This document shows, one piece after another, positions 25,971 to 35,363 of a DNA stretch of 43,600 nucleotides. How positions within the stretch are numbered: position 1 is the stretch's first letter; every line of letters begins with the position of its first letter. The position numbers and the translations under genes are program-made. This stretch comes from JAGPKI01 sp052034135 (GTDB lineage: Bacteria > Caldisericota > Caldisericia > UBA6126 > JAGPKI01), in the NCBI GenBank assembly GCA_052034135.1, contig JBPOJC010000024.1:1-43600 (forward strand). The letters are read 5' to 3'. The notes below the pieces were generated by a model. That model did not search any database. It was not told the DNA's origin and saw only the letters and a program-made list of their open reading frames with translations.

Positions 25971-26828
25971 CTAAATTCTTTTATATATTGCATGATGAGT
26001 TTTGGCTAATTCGCAACCATAAAGCATCATTATCATTGTGTAGTCAAGCCATGTTATAAGAATAATTACCGTAAAGAGAGAACCATAAACAACATTTGCA
26101 AATGGATAATAGGTTAAGTAAAGTTTATAAAAGAACCGAGCGATAAAAAATGCCAAAGTTGTAAAAGCGCCCCCTAAAAGAGCTGACTTATTATTAACTT
26201 TTGTAACTGGAATAAACTTATTAAATAAAAAGAAAACAAATAATGCAAATATTAGATTTATAATGTAAAGAATTGTATTATATATTGCGGGGAGCGGCTT
26301 AATACCAATAAAATTTGTGAAATTAGATGAATAAAGAAAGTACTCTAAGGCATTCGTCAAAAACAGTGTAAAGATAGTAAATATCATGAGAAGCACCATA
26401 AGGAATATTCCTAAAAATTTACTTTTTAAGAAATCTCTTCTTTTTTTAATTCGCCAGATTGAGTTATAAACAGACTCTAAAACACCAAAGAAAATCAGCA
26501 ATATCCAGATCAGTGTCACAAACCCGATAATTGTTGTTATACCACCATTGTTTATAGTATTTTCTAATAACCTTCTTGCAATTTCCGATCCAGCAGGAGT
26601 AAAGCTTTCAGTTAGATTGACTACATATTCTAAAGCCCTTTTGTTAGAATTTAAAATAAAACTTAAGGCTGACAGCAGTAAAAGTATTACAGGAAAAGCC
26701 GAAAGTATTCCAAAATAAGATAATGATGCAGACATAAGCAAACAATTATCTTTAAAAAAATCTCCTGTTGCTTTAAGAAATATTTCTTTAACATTAAACC
26801 AATCTATTTTATTATTGTTCGAAGCCAT
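25971..26828 (-). CDS. YihY/virulence factor BrkB family membrane protein
   Basis: About 285 residues with six membrane segments and the family start motif (DNCLLMSASLSYFGILSAFP) followed by LLRLL-type helices and the SIWRIKKRR loop. Proteins of this family are widespread integral membrane proteins; older labels as ribonuclease BN are not valid, and the true function is uncertain. The longest frame starts with TTG at 26840; the ATG at 26828 begins a more natural N-terminus (MASNNNK). It overlaps the DUF362 gene by about 25 bases, so it is coupled to it. Confidence 0.82.
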   Translation of the reverse strand: MASNNNKIDWFNVKEIFLKATGDFFKDNCLLMSASLSYFGILSAFPVILLLLSALSFILNSNKRALEYVVNLTESFTPAGSEIARRLLENTINNGGITTIIGFVTLIWILLIFFGVLESVYNSIWRIKKRRDFLKSKFLGIFLMVLLMIFTIFTLFLTNALEYFLYSSNFTNFIGIKPLPAIYNTILYIINLIFALFVFFLFNKFIPVTKVNNKSALLGGAFTTLAFFIARFFYKLYLTYYPFANVVYGSLFTVIILITWLDYTMIMMLYGCELAKTHHAIYKRI

Positions 26829-27928
26829 TTCGATAACCAACTATATTTAATCTTAACCGCCCCATTTGGACAAAATTCAGAACAACAATAACATTTTATA
26901 CACTTTTTTCTGTTAATTTCTATTTTTCCGTTAACTTTTTCTAAAGCTTTTGCTGGACAATTTTTTACGCATGTCAAACACTTATTGCACGAATTATCAT
27001 CGAAAAAAGGTTTACCTGCAATATAGTTTTCAAGAAAACTATTTATAATCTCTGGAAACGGAAGAGGAGTTATGGGTTTATGTATTTTTTCGAAGTCTTC
27101 AATTATGGCATTTCTAAGTAGTGTACCGGTTATTTCAATATTTTCTGGTTTAATAAAACCCCTTATATACGCTTCTTTATTTGTTGGAACAAGAATTGGT
27201 TTTAAACCAATTATTTCAGATGCTACCCAATCAAGCGAAAAAACATCCTCGCTTATAAGAATAAGGTTTGTTAATCTCGCTTTTCCATTCCTTGGACCAT
27301 CCCCTTCCATAGAAAGCACTCCATCAACGATTGTAATTACAGGTTTTATGGTAGAGGCAACATCAACAAGAAATGCACTAAAGTTTGGGAGGGTTTTAAG
27401 TCTTAAATGATATTCACTTTTTTTGACACCCGGAATCACACCAAAAAGATTTTTCACCCCACATGTTATGTATGTTAAACCATGAGTTTTGAGCTTTGGA
27501 ACATTTACAATATAATCAACCTCTTTAATGGCTTTTGCCACAGGAATTATTCTACCGACTCTGTTTTCATCATTTTTAATATCAATTGATTCTATAAAAT
27601 CAATTAACGGAACATTTTCTTCACTACAAACTTTTTTGATTCCACTATCTCTGTATACTTTTTCTAAAAAACTTCTTCCAGATTCAGAGGGTCCGTCACC
27701 AACCGTAACTTCGCAGTTTATGCTTTTAAAAACTCTTATTAAAGATCGAACAAACTCAGGGTGTGTTGTTACTGCATCTTCTGGTTTGGCATATGTTAAT
27801 AAATTGATTTTAAGAAGGACCCTTTTCCCACTTAATTTATTAAATGAGCTAAATGTTGGAAGAACTTTCTTTAATACATCTTCTGCCTGAGTATATCCAT
27901 CTACTTTACAAATTTCTACTCTACTCAT
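26804..27928 (-). CDS. DUF362 protein with C-terminal 2[4Fe-4S] ferredoxin domain
   Basis: A 374-residue cytosolic protein. The DUF362 domain (about 40-290) shows LKINLL, VPKLKTHGLTYITCGVKNLFG and IVDGVLSMEGDGP, typical of the family. The C-terminus has two complete CxxCxxCxxxCP clusters (Cys314, 317, 320, 324 and Cys343, 346, 349, 353). It is thus an iron-sulfur electron carrier or enzyme; the reaction is unknown. It is first in an operon with YihY and the Lit-like gene. A TATAAT at 27992-27997 (minus strand) lies about 63 bases upstream, without a good -35. Confidence 0.85.
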   Translation of the reverse strand: MSRVEICKVDGYTQAEDVLKKVLPTFSSFNKLSGKRVLLKINLLTYAKPEDAVTTHPEFVRSLIRVFKSINCEVTVGDGPSESGRSFLEKVYRDSGIKKVCSEENVPLIDFIESIDIKNDENRVGRIIPVAKAIKEVDYIVNVPKLKTHGLTYITCGVKNLFGVIPGVKKSEYHLRLKTLPNFSAFLVDVASTIKPVITIVDGVLSMEGDGPRNGKARLTNLILISEDVFSLDWVASEIIGLKPILVPTNKEAYIRGFIKPENIEITGTLLRNAIIEDFEKIHKPITPLPFPEIINSFLENYIAGKPFFDDNSCNKCLTCVKNCPAKALEKVNGKIEINRKKCIKCYCCSEFCPNGAVKIKYSWLSKWLRTIIK

Positions 27929-28029
27929 AGCTTATAAACCTTGCCATTTCTACTTAATTCTCATACTTTCTCAGTCATTTCTGCTTTTTTTATTATAGTA
28001 CTTACAAAACTAAGAATATCGGGGATGAT

Positions 28030-28540
28030 TCTCGCCAGTCATCCCGATGAGCATCTTCTTAGCGACGAAGGGTCTCCAACACTCACCCAGTCTTCCTGAG
28101 GGAGCGTATTTGTATTTTGCTCCCGAAGGATCTTATTATCTCTTGTTATTCTCATGTTCTCTTTTCGTCATTCCCGCGATTTTTCTTGTCATTCACTTGA
28201 TTTTCTTGTCATTCCTATGATTTTTTCTTGTCATTCCCGCACTTTCCTTGTCATTCCCGCGGTCTCTTTGTCATTCCCGCGGAAGCGGGAATCCAGTGTT
28301 ATTATGTCATTCCCATGAAAATGGGAATCAATATAATTTAGAAAAATTGGTCCGGATCCCCGATAAAGGATTTCGGGGATGACATTTTTGTGGATTTCGG
28401 GGATGACGGTTTCTTCTGGATTCCCAATAAAAGATTTTGGGAATGACAGTTTGCAAAGTGAATCCCCGATAAATACATTTGATGACGAATAAAATACAAA
28501 TGAAGAGATTTTTCGTCGACGCTCAAAATAACTGTTGGGA
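28030..28540. repeat. large repeat island between DUF362 and phoU
   Basis: Starts with B-type units (about 28040-28135), then several head-to-tail copies of TTGTCATTCCCGC with one intact GCGGGAATCCAG hairpin (28269-28295). A 78-bp paired-hairpin element occupies 28306-28383 (core related to copy 1 by its TTTAGAA...GGT pattern). A duplicated ATTTCGGGGATGAC end (28384-28407) and another hairpin ending GGGAATGAC (about 28446) follow. Open frames across this region are repeat-derived. Confidence 0.8.
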
Positions 28541-28550
28541 TTGACCATTT

Positions 28551-29210
28551 CTACTCATTAAGGTCTAAAATTTTACCTTCCTCAATATAGCAGACTCTTT
28601 CAGCAATGTTTGTTATATGATCTCCGATTCTTTCAAGTTGCTTCGCCACAAATATAATCTTGTTTGCTTGCTCAATCTTTCGTGGATCTTCCATCATATA
28701 AGTCAAAAGCTCTCTCCATATTTTATTGTTTAATTTATCAATTATGTTGTCCTTTTGCGCTGATGCAATCGCAATATCAGTTTCATTTAGTAGCATCGCT
28801 TTCATAACGTCATCTATCATTTCAATGCATATTTCAGCCATCCGTGGTATATCAATAAATGGCTTCAAAGGAGGTAGTTTTATAAGCTCCAAAGATGCTT
28901 TACAGATATTTCTTATTAAGTCGCCAATTCTTTCAAAATCATTAGCAATAAAAAGAGATGAAATTATAAACCTTAAATCTCTTCCGACAGGCTGCTGAAG
29001 AGCAATATTGCTAACACCCATATCTTCTATTTCCTGCTGAATATTATCTGTTAGCTCTTCTCCTGCAATTGCTTCTTTTAAAAAGTCCTCATTACGTTCC
29101 ACAAGGCCTTTAATTGAATTCTTAAGGCTATTTTTTATAACGGTTGCCATTTTTAAAATTTCTTTTTTTAATATCTCGATATTATTATCAAAATCCCGCC
29201 TCAAACTCAT
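28551..29210 (-). CDS. phoU: PhoU-like phosphate signalling regulator
   Basis: A 219-residue all-helical protein with the two tandem PhoU motifs: the first around DLRFIISSLFIANDFERIGDLI, the second around IIFVAKQLERIGDHITNIAE. PhoU normally modulates the Pst transporter and PhoR kinase. No pst or pho genes are in the window; related PhoU-like proteins also partner with other transporters. It starts 2 bases after the M42 peptidase stop, so it shares that operon. Confidence 0.9.
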   Translation of the reverse strand: MSLRRDFDNNIEILKKEILKMATVIKNSLKNSIKGLVERNEDFLKEAIAGEELTDNIQQEIEDMGVSNIALQQPVGRDLRFIISSLFIANDFERIGDLIRNICKASLELIKLPPLKPFIDIPRMAEICIEMIDDVMKAMLLNETDIAIASAQKDNIIDKLNNKIWRELLTYMMEDPRKIEQANKIIFVAKQLERIGDHITNIAERVCYIEEGKILDLNE

Positions 29211-29212
29211 TC

Positions 29213-30229
29213 TTAAATTCTTATTTCTCTTTCTGCTATTCCTTTTATAAGTTTTACACAGTTCAAGACATCCATATAATCAACCATTTCCGACTGAGTA
29301 TGCAAATACCTTGTCGGAATTGAAATAACTCCTGTTGGTATCCCCTCTTTTGTTATTTGAATAACACCGCCATCAGTCCCACCATATGGCAAAACTTCAT
29401 ATTGATACGGTATATTTAGCTCGTTAGCAACGTGAACCATAAAATCGTTTAATCTCTTATCAGAAACAATACTAAAATCCTGTATTTTAATTGCAGGACC
29501 ATCTCCAAGCTTCATGGGTATTCTTTTTAATCCCTTTGGTGTATCTCTAAATCCTGTACCAGTTACATCTACAGCAATACCAATTTGTGGCTCTACTCCA
29601 AAACATGCTGTTCTCGCTCCAACAAGGCCAACTTCTTCCTGTACTGCAAATACAAAATAAAGGTCGTTGTGATTACTTTTAATTTCTTTTATTGCCTCTA
29701 TTAAAACACTACACCCAATTCTATCATCCATTGCCTTAGAAAGCAGTCTGCCGCCATAATCAACAAATTCTCTATGATAATTTGCCATTTCACCAATACT
29801 TATTTTTGATAATGCCTCTTCTAATGTTGTAGCTCCAATATCTACATAAATGTTATCAAATGTTAAATTTTTTAGAGCTTCTTTCTCTTTGCTCAATTCT
29901 TCTGCCTCATACCAGATTGTCCCTATAACGCCATTCTCAAATATTATTCTTGTAGAAGGAAGAATCTGAGTTGTAATTCCTCCAACGGGTTCAACCCTCA
30001 CGAATCCAGAATTATCAATATAAGAGGCAACAAAACCAATTTCGTCCATGTGGGCATCGAAGAGAATTTTTGTTCCATTTCCAACTTTGTGAGCTATTAA
30101 GTTTCCTAAAGGATCAACCTTATAATCATCAACATAATCCTTTATTAACTCGATAATTGCTTCTCTAATCTTATCTTCTCTTCCACTTGGCGAATTGGTT
30201 GTAACAAGTTTCCTTATAATTTCTTTCAT
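29213..30229 (-). CDS. M42 family metallo-aminopeptidase (TET-like), paralog 1
   Basis: A 338-residue cytosolic zinc/cobalt aminopeptidase of the glutamyl aminopeptidase/endoglucanase M family. Metal and catalytic motifs are intact: DAHMDE (His60, Asp62), MDDRIGC (167-173), VQEEVG with the catalytic Glu, AVDVTGT, and RYLHTQSE. These enzymes usually form dodecameric shells that trim peptides. It lies between a repeat-bearing gap of 438 bases upstream and phoU 2 bases downstream. Confidence 0.92.
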   Translation of the reverse strand: MKEIIRKLVTTNSPSGREDKIREAIIELIKDYVDDYKVDPLGNLIAHKVGNGTKILFDAHMDEIGFVASYIDNSGFVRVEPVGGITTQILPSTRIIFENGVIGTIWYEAEELSKEKEALKNLTFDNIYVDIGATTLEEALSKISIGEMANYHREFVDYGGRLLSKAMDDRIGCSVLIEAIKEIKSNHNDLYFVFAVQEEVGLVGARTACFGVEPQIGIAVDVTGTGFRDTPKGLKRIPMKLGDGPAIKIQDFSIVSDKRLNDFMVHVANELNIPYQYEVLPYGGTDGGVIQITKEGIPTGVISIPTRYLHTQSEMVDYMDVLNCVKLIKGIAEREIRI

Positions 30230-30667
30230 TTCTTTTCCTCCTTATTTCAAATATTATTCTTTATTATATTGATTGAATTTATCTGCCATGTTTCTCCGTA
30301 ATTCCTGAAACCAATTATTTGAAAATCCAGTGGTATTTCGTCATCCCCGAATGCCACACAGCCGTCATTCCCGAGTGCATCTATTGGGAATCCATATTTC
30401 TTTTTTGCTTTCTGAATTCCCACTTTCGTGGAAATGGCGAGGAGGTAGTGGATTCCCATTTTTTTATTGGAATGACACAATCTTTCCGGATTCCAGCAAT
30501 CGCTCGAAATGACAAAAAAGAAGATCCTTATGAAGTAAAATGATGCTTTCTCATGATGACGGACGGAGGTAGCGTGAGATCCTTCGTCGTTTAAGGATAC
30601 GCTCCTCAGGGTGACAAATGAATGGTTTGTCACTCCGAAAGTTTCATCTTGCACTTAAGAAATCCCC
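30230..30667. repeat. repeat island inside the M42 gene cluster
   Basis: About 440 bases between paralogs 2 and 1. Includes a partial unit (30335-30352), a paired-hairpin element (30364-30438, about 75 bp) and further degraded hairpins up to 30512. A B-type arm follows (30568-30620), then a C-like half (about 30628-30664). The core of the 30364 element resembles, in opposite orientation, that of the unit at 37116. It may terminate or process the transcript between the peptidase genes. Confidence 0.7.
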
Positions 30668-31702
30668 TTATACATTAAAATCAAAATATCTCTTTACATT
30701 TGATAAAATTGCCTCAGAGAGTAAAACAGTGTTTTCGAAATCAGTTAAGCTTAAGACTGATGCTGGTGAATGTATATAACGAGTAGGAATGGAAATAACT
30801 CCAGTAGGAGCGCCTATTCCAGACCTTGCAATTGATGTGGCATCTGTTGCACCAGAAGTCTTTTCTCTAAACTGATATGGTATGTTGTTTTCTTTGGCAA
30901 TACTTTCTATAAACGAGATTACTTTTTTCTGTATCACAAGGCCCTGTTGCATATATGTAATTACGGGTCCCTTATTAATTTGTGTAGACCATCTATTTCT
31001 TTCTAAAAGTGGTATATCTCCAGCAGAAGTCCCTTCAAATACAAAAGCCAAATCTGGTTCAATTCTAAAAGCTGAGATTCTGCTTCCTCTAATGCCTACC
31101 TCTTCCTGAGTAGTAAATGCGAAATATGTATCGTAGTCAGGTACAAAATTTTTGTTTATTAGATTATACAAAATAGCGCAACCTACCCTATCATCAAATG
31201 CTTTTCCTTTAACAAGGTTTCCAAACTCTCCATATTTTGTATTAAAGTAAATTGGATCTCCTAACTCAATTTTCCCAGCTAATTCATCATCAGAACTTGC
31301 AGAAACATCAATATATAAACTATCTTTTTTAATAGGTGTATCGAATTCTTCTCTCTTTTGAACATGAATGGGCCTTACGCCTATTACACCAAAAACATTT
31401 TCACTACCCTCTATAACTACAGTTTGAGCAGGAAGGACAGAGGGCTCAATTCCTCCAACAGTAGCAAATTTAATATAGCCATTCTTTTCAATTTTTGTAA
31501 CCATAAGTGCAACTTCATCCATATGTGCTGCAAACATAATTCTCTTAGAGCTATTTACACCCTTTTTTAGGAGTATTAAATTGCCTATTGAGTCTACTAT
31601 TGCCTCATCAACAAGTTTCTCTAAATTTTGCCTAAGAAATTTACGTATTTTTTCTTCGTGCCCGCTTGTTCCATTTAATTCAGAAAGCTCTTTTAAGACC
31701 AT
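30668..31702 (-). CDS. M42 family metallo-aminopeptidase, paralog 2
   Basis: 344 residues, same family as its neighbours. Motifs: AAHMDE (His60, Asp62), FDDRVGC, TQEEVG and RYIHSP. In the metal-binding block that reads VDVT in the other two paralogs this one has FEGTSAGD, with Glu instead of Asp, a variation that could alter metal or substrate choice. The ATG is preceded by a strong GGAGG. The gene start overlaps the end of paralog 3 by 10 bases. Confidence 0.92.
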   Translation of the reverse strand: MVLKELSELNGTSGHEEKIRKFLRQNLEKLVDEAIVDSIGNLILLKKGVNSSKRIMFAAHMDEVALMVTKIEKNGYIKFATVGGIEPSVLPAQTVVIEGSENVFGVIGVRPIHVQKREEFDTPIKKDSLYIDVSASSDDELAGKIELGDPIYFNTKYGEFGNLVKGKAFDDRVGCAILYNLINKNFVPDYDTYFAFTTQEEVGIRGSRISAFRIEPDLAFVFEGTSAGDIPLLERNRWSTQINKGPVITYMQQGLVIQKKVISFIESIAKENNIPYQFREKTSGATDATSIARSGIGAPTGVISIPTRYIHSPASVLSLTDFENTVLLSEAILSNVKRYFDFNV

Positions 31703-32751
31703 TTTAATTCCTCCAGATATTTTTCATCAAGCCTTTTTATGTAATAGAGTAGCAATTTAACAGTGTTCTTAACATCATTTATATCTACTAATTCAATTGG
31801 CGTATGCATATATCTCACTGGTATAGATAATAATGCAGTGGGAATTCCTGCCTGAGTAATCTGAATGACCGCTGCATCAGTGCCACCGGGCCTACTCATT
31901 GGCTCTAAAACGTATTTAAGCTTTTCCTCTTTTGCTGTATTAATTAAGTCTTTAACTATTTTCGGTGTAAAGTTTGGTCCTATTCCAATTGCAGTACCAT
32001 CTCCAAGCTTAAAACCTTCAAATTCTACAATATCAGGTTGATCTCCAATTGTGACGTCAATAGCTATACCTATGTCTGGTTTAATCTTAAAGGTTGAGGT
32101 ATAGCAACCCTGTGAACCAACTTCTTCTTGAGTGGAAAAAACGCAATATATATCCCAGACATTCTTAAAATATTTAAGTTCGTTTAAAAGTGCAATACTT
32201 ACAAGAGCACTCGCCCTATCGTCAAAAGATTTTCCAGAAACCTTATCCCCTTTAAGTCTTAGAAATTCTCCTTTAAATGTAACAGGATCTCCAATATGTA
32301 TTTTTTCTTTAACTTCTTTTTCGCTTAATCCTGTATCGAGTACAAGCTTGTCATAATTTAGAGGTTTACTTCTATCCTCTTCATTTAATAAGTGCGGAGT
32401 TACTGTTGAAAAGATAGCTAAAATTTCATCATTTTGTGCATTTATAATCACTTCTTTTGAAGGTAAAATTTTATAATCTACTCCACCTCTTGGGCTAACT
32501 CTTAAAAAACCACCTTCTAAAATATCAGAAACTACAAACCCAACTTCATCAATATGTGTTGAAATCATCAATTTTGGGTGTTTTTCTGAAGTACCTCGCT
32601 TTACAGCTATAAGACTACCAAGAGGATTAAATTCATAACTATCAATATAATCTTTTATTAAATTTAATATTGTTCTTGCAACTTTACTTTCTTGTCCTGT
32701 TATTCCAAATTGTTTACTCAGTTTTTCTAAAGTATAAATATAATCAAACAT
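31693..32751 (-). CDS. M42 family metallo-aminopeptidase, paralog 3
   Basis: 352 residues with STHIDE (His66, Asp68), FDDRASA, TQEEVG, AIDVTIGD and RYMHTP, so all expected metal ligands and the catalytic Glu are present. It is the first of the three tandem paralogs in the direction of transcription, 27 bases after the secreted NHL/stalk gene, with a good AGAGGTGA ribosome-binding site. Confidence 0.92.
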   Translation of the reverse strand: MFDYIYTLEKLSKQFGITGQESKVARTILNLIKDYIDSYEFNPLGSLIAVKRGTSEKHPKLMISTHIDEVGFVVSDILEGGFLRVSPRGGVDYKILPSKEVIINAQNDEILAIFSTVTPHLLNEEDRSKPLNYDKLVLDTGLSEKEVKEKIHIGDPVTFKGEFLRLKGDKVSGKSFDDRASALVSIALLNELKYFKNVWDIYCVFSTQEEVGSQGCYTSTFKIKPDIGIAIDVTIGDQPDIVEFEGFKLGDGTAIGIGPNFTPKIVKDLINTAKEEKLKYVLEPMSRPGGTDAAVIQITQAGIPTALLSIPVRYMHTPIELVDINDVKNTVKLLLYYIKRLDEKYLEELKWS

Positions 32752-32778
32752 TGTTCACCTCTTTGTATCATTTGTGTT

Positions 32779-34875
32779 TTAAATTTTTCTTGTTATGGTA
32801 ACAATTTGATTTTTATTATCCCAGTTGACTTCAGCATTAAAGCCTTCTGCAATAAATCGCACAGGTACAAGAGTTCTTCCATTAACTATAATTGGTGGTG
32901 CATCGAGAGTATAATCTTTACTATTTATTTTTGCTTTTTTTTGGTTAATCCATAGTTCTATTGTTGTTTCATTATCCTTTATTGTTACCTTTCTTGATTT
33001 ATTATCCCAGTTGACTTCAGCATTAAAGCCTTCTGCAATAAATCGCACAGGTACAAGAGTTCTTCCATTAACTATAATTGGTGGTGCATCGAGAGTATAA
33101 TCTTTACCATTTATTTTTGCTTTTTTTGAACCAATTTTTAGTTCAATAATTACCTCCCTAAATGTAAAATAATCTTCTGGTATTGCCTGAATTCTCCCAT
33201 TTCCAGAATCAGCTACATAAACAAGACCATTTTTATAAAATATTTCTTCAGGGAATAAAAACTTTAGTGGCTCATAGGAAATATCAACCTGCATATTTGA
33301 CTGGGGAGAATATGTTTTTGGTCCTCCTGCTCCACCAATCTCCTTAATAAAAGAGCCGTCTTTTAATGAGAACGAGTAAGCCTTATGATTGAATCTATTC
33401 ACTAAAATTATAAATCTATCCGAAATTGCAAAGTGGTGAAAACTTGTTACACTTTTTGGAATATCCTTAAGTTGAAGGTTTGATCGAACATTGCCATTTG
33501 AAAGGTCAAAGGAAATAATATGTCCACTCCCAGTTGCAACATAAATGTAATCTTTTACGTAAAGTCCGGTTATTGCCTCTTTTTGTGTTATTTTAAAATC
33601 TTTGACTAAATTATCATTTGCAAATTTATAAACTGAATTAGAAATTTTATCTAAAGCATAAATATTACCAGCATCATCATTTTTTATACTTATAAAAGAG
33701 GCTTCTTTACCTATATTTAGTGTTTTTACAAGCTTATCTTCATTAAATTTATAAATTGTAGATAAATCAGTCTCGGATAAAGCATAGATTGCATTTCTGT
33801 TTATTGCAGAAACTCCAATTACTTGTAGAACTAATCTATCTGTAATGCCACTTTTACCAGACAAGATTCCATCTTTAGAAGATATTATTTTTAGTCCTCC
33901 TGTATAATCATCACTAATATATATTAAGTCGTTATTATCAAGACATATTGCAATTGGCCAGTGTAATTCAAGATCGTTCTTTGGTTCTATCTGGATAGTG
34001 TTTGTGGAGGAAGTTTCTATGTTCAATGTAGTTAACCCTCTTTTAAGAACGGAGGCAATAACTAAAGTATCATTACTTAAAACTTCTATTGCCTGGGTAT
34101 AAATATTTGTTTCTATACTCTTTTTAAATCTTTTTTCATTATCGAAAATAAATATTTTTCCATTAGAATCGGCAACGAAATAGGTTCCATTGCTATAAGC
34201 TATGGCAGAAGGAAGATAAACATATTCTTCTCCATAGGCTTTAACTTCCTTTAATTCGTTATCTACAACAAAAAAACCTCTTTTGTTTTTATCAATAAAA
34301 GCAAATCCATAAGTAGGAACAGTTGTTACATCTTTTATTGAAAGAAATACCTCTCCAGAAATATTTGAGAATACTTTTAGAAATTTTCCCGTATTCGAAA
34401 AAACGCAGAATGTCTCCTCAGTTATTGCAACAACGTTTCCATTACTGAGCTCAGAAGCTTTTAGATAATCTTTCCTACCATTATGTTGCATAAATTCAGT
34501 TCTAAATATGCCATCTTCCGAAAATAATTGGACTCTCCCATTTTTTTCCGTATGAGATTCAATTGACGTAACGTAAATATTTTTACCACTACAGCTTAAC
34601 CCGGTTATTTCAATAAAAGCTCCTTCATTTTCACCATATCCGCCAAACCAGAAAAGTGGCTTAAAATTATTGTCATAAACTTGTATCCGAGAATTATTAA
34701 CATCAGCAACGTAAACAAACTTTCCGTTATATGAAACACTCGAAGCAACCTCAAAAAAGCCAGGTGTCCAATTAGAGCCGTAAATTCTAATTTCTTCTCC
34801 AATCGCGAATGCTACTAAAGACATAGGAGCACAAGTTAAAACAATGGTTAAAAGAAAAACCAATATTTTCTTCAT
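32779..34875 (-). CDS. secreted NHL/beta-propeller protein with C-terminal stalk domain
   Basis: A 698-residue protein with a signal peptide (about 1-25). Residues about 30-570 carry propeller repeats of the NHL type (FVYVADVNNSRIQVYD, LVYVADSGNGRIQAI). The C-terminus (about 573-698) is a copper-amine-oxidase-N-like stalk domain with two 62-residue repeats, each holding the motif NGRTLVPVRFIAEGFNAEV. The two are almost identical in DNA as well. It is probably attached to the cell surface. It precedes the M42 genes and probably starts their operon. Confidence 0.82.
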   Translation of the reverse strand: MKKILVFLLTIVLTCAPMSLVAFAIGEEIRIYGSNWTPGFFEVASSVSYNGKFVYVADVNNSRIQVYDNNFKPLFWFGGYGENEGAFIEITGLSCSGKNIYVTSIESHTEKNGRVQLFSEDGIFRTEFMQHNGRKDYLKASELSNGNVVAITEETFCVFSNTGKFLKVFSNISGEVFLSIKDVTTVPTYGFAFIDKNKRGFFVVDNELKEVKAYGEEYVYLPSAIAYSNGTYFVADSNGKIFIFDNEKRFKKSIETNIYTQAIEVLSNDTLVIASVLKRGLTTLNIETSSTNTIQIEPKNDLELHWPIAICLDNNDLIYISDDYTGGLKIISSKDGILSGKSGITDRLVLQVIGVSAINRNAIYALSETDLSTIYKFNEDKLVKTLNIGKEASFISIKNDDAGNIYALDKISNSVYKFANDNLVKDFKITQKEAITGLYVKDYIYVATGSGHIISFDLSNGNVRSNLQLKDIPKSVTSFHHFAISDRFIILVNRFNHKAYSFSLKDGSFIKEIGGAGGPKTYSPQSNMQVDISYEPLKFLFPEEIFYKNGLVYVADSGNGRIQAIPEDYFTFREVIIELKIGSKKAKINGKDYTLDAPPIIVNGRTLVPVRFIAEGFNAEVNWDNKSRKVTIKDNETTIELWINQKKAKINSKDYTLDAPPIIVNGRTLVPVRFIAEGFNAEVNWDNKNQIVTITRKI
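32812..33126 (-). repeat. 186-bp-period tandem duplication inside the stalk domain
   Basis: Positions 32812-32940 and 32998-33126 are the same over 129 bases except for one difference (32922 T versus 33108 C). The period of 186 bases equals 62 codons, so the frame is kept. The 57 bases between the copies are more diverged. Confidence 0.9.
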
Positions 34876-34884
34876 TTTCTTTAA

Positions 34885-34913
34885 ATTATAGCTTAAATAA
34901 TCTTTTTTGATAA
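34885..34913 (-). promoter_or_regulatory. putative promoter of the NHL/stalk-M42-phoU operon
   Basis: On the minus strand, TTATCA (34913-34908) and TATAAT (34890-34885) are separated by 17 bases. The ATG follows nine bases after the -10, leaving a leader of only a few bases. Confidence 0.5.
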
Positions 34914-35363
34914 CAAATAAACCAAATAAATTTTCTTTTGCTATTTTTAATTACATAAAGAGGGTAGTTTTTTAGAATAAATTTCTAAGAATATACTTGA
35001 GAGATTTAATTATTAAACAAAAACAGGGGTCCTTCGGATAGCTTAATGATACGCTCCTCAGGGTGGGGGTGTCCTTCCCGAATGTATTTATCGGGGATCC
35101 AGACCATTTTTGTCTTTAATAATTTCTCATACTTAGGAGTGATTGAATTAGCAATTTTACCCCACTATATATATTATGAAGGTATATAATATGAAGGTTT
35201 TATTTTTACACATTTTGGAAGATGTAGAAATATGGAACTATTCTTAGTATTCTAGATTCCCGCAATCACTAAGAATGACACTTAGAAGTGAATCTTTTTT
35301 GAAATTGCACTGAAGGATCTAAGTATCTACGCTCTCCTGTAAAAGTACAGCTTTTTAAACTCT
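34914..35363. repeat. intergenic region with degraded repeats
   Basis: Positions 35026-35067 hold a B-type arm (GGTCCTTCGG ... CTCCTCAGGGTG). Positions 35070-35105 hold a left paired-hairpin half ending GGGGATCCAGACCAT. Positions 35255-35282 hold a decayed right half (GATTCCCGCAATCACTAAGAATGAC). The two halves are separated by about 150 bases of AT-rich DNA, so the element looks broken. No gene is seen. Confidence 0.55.
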
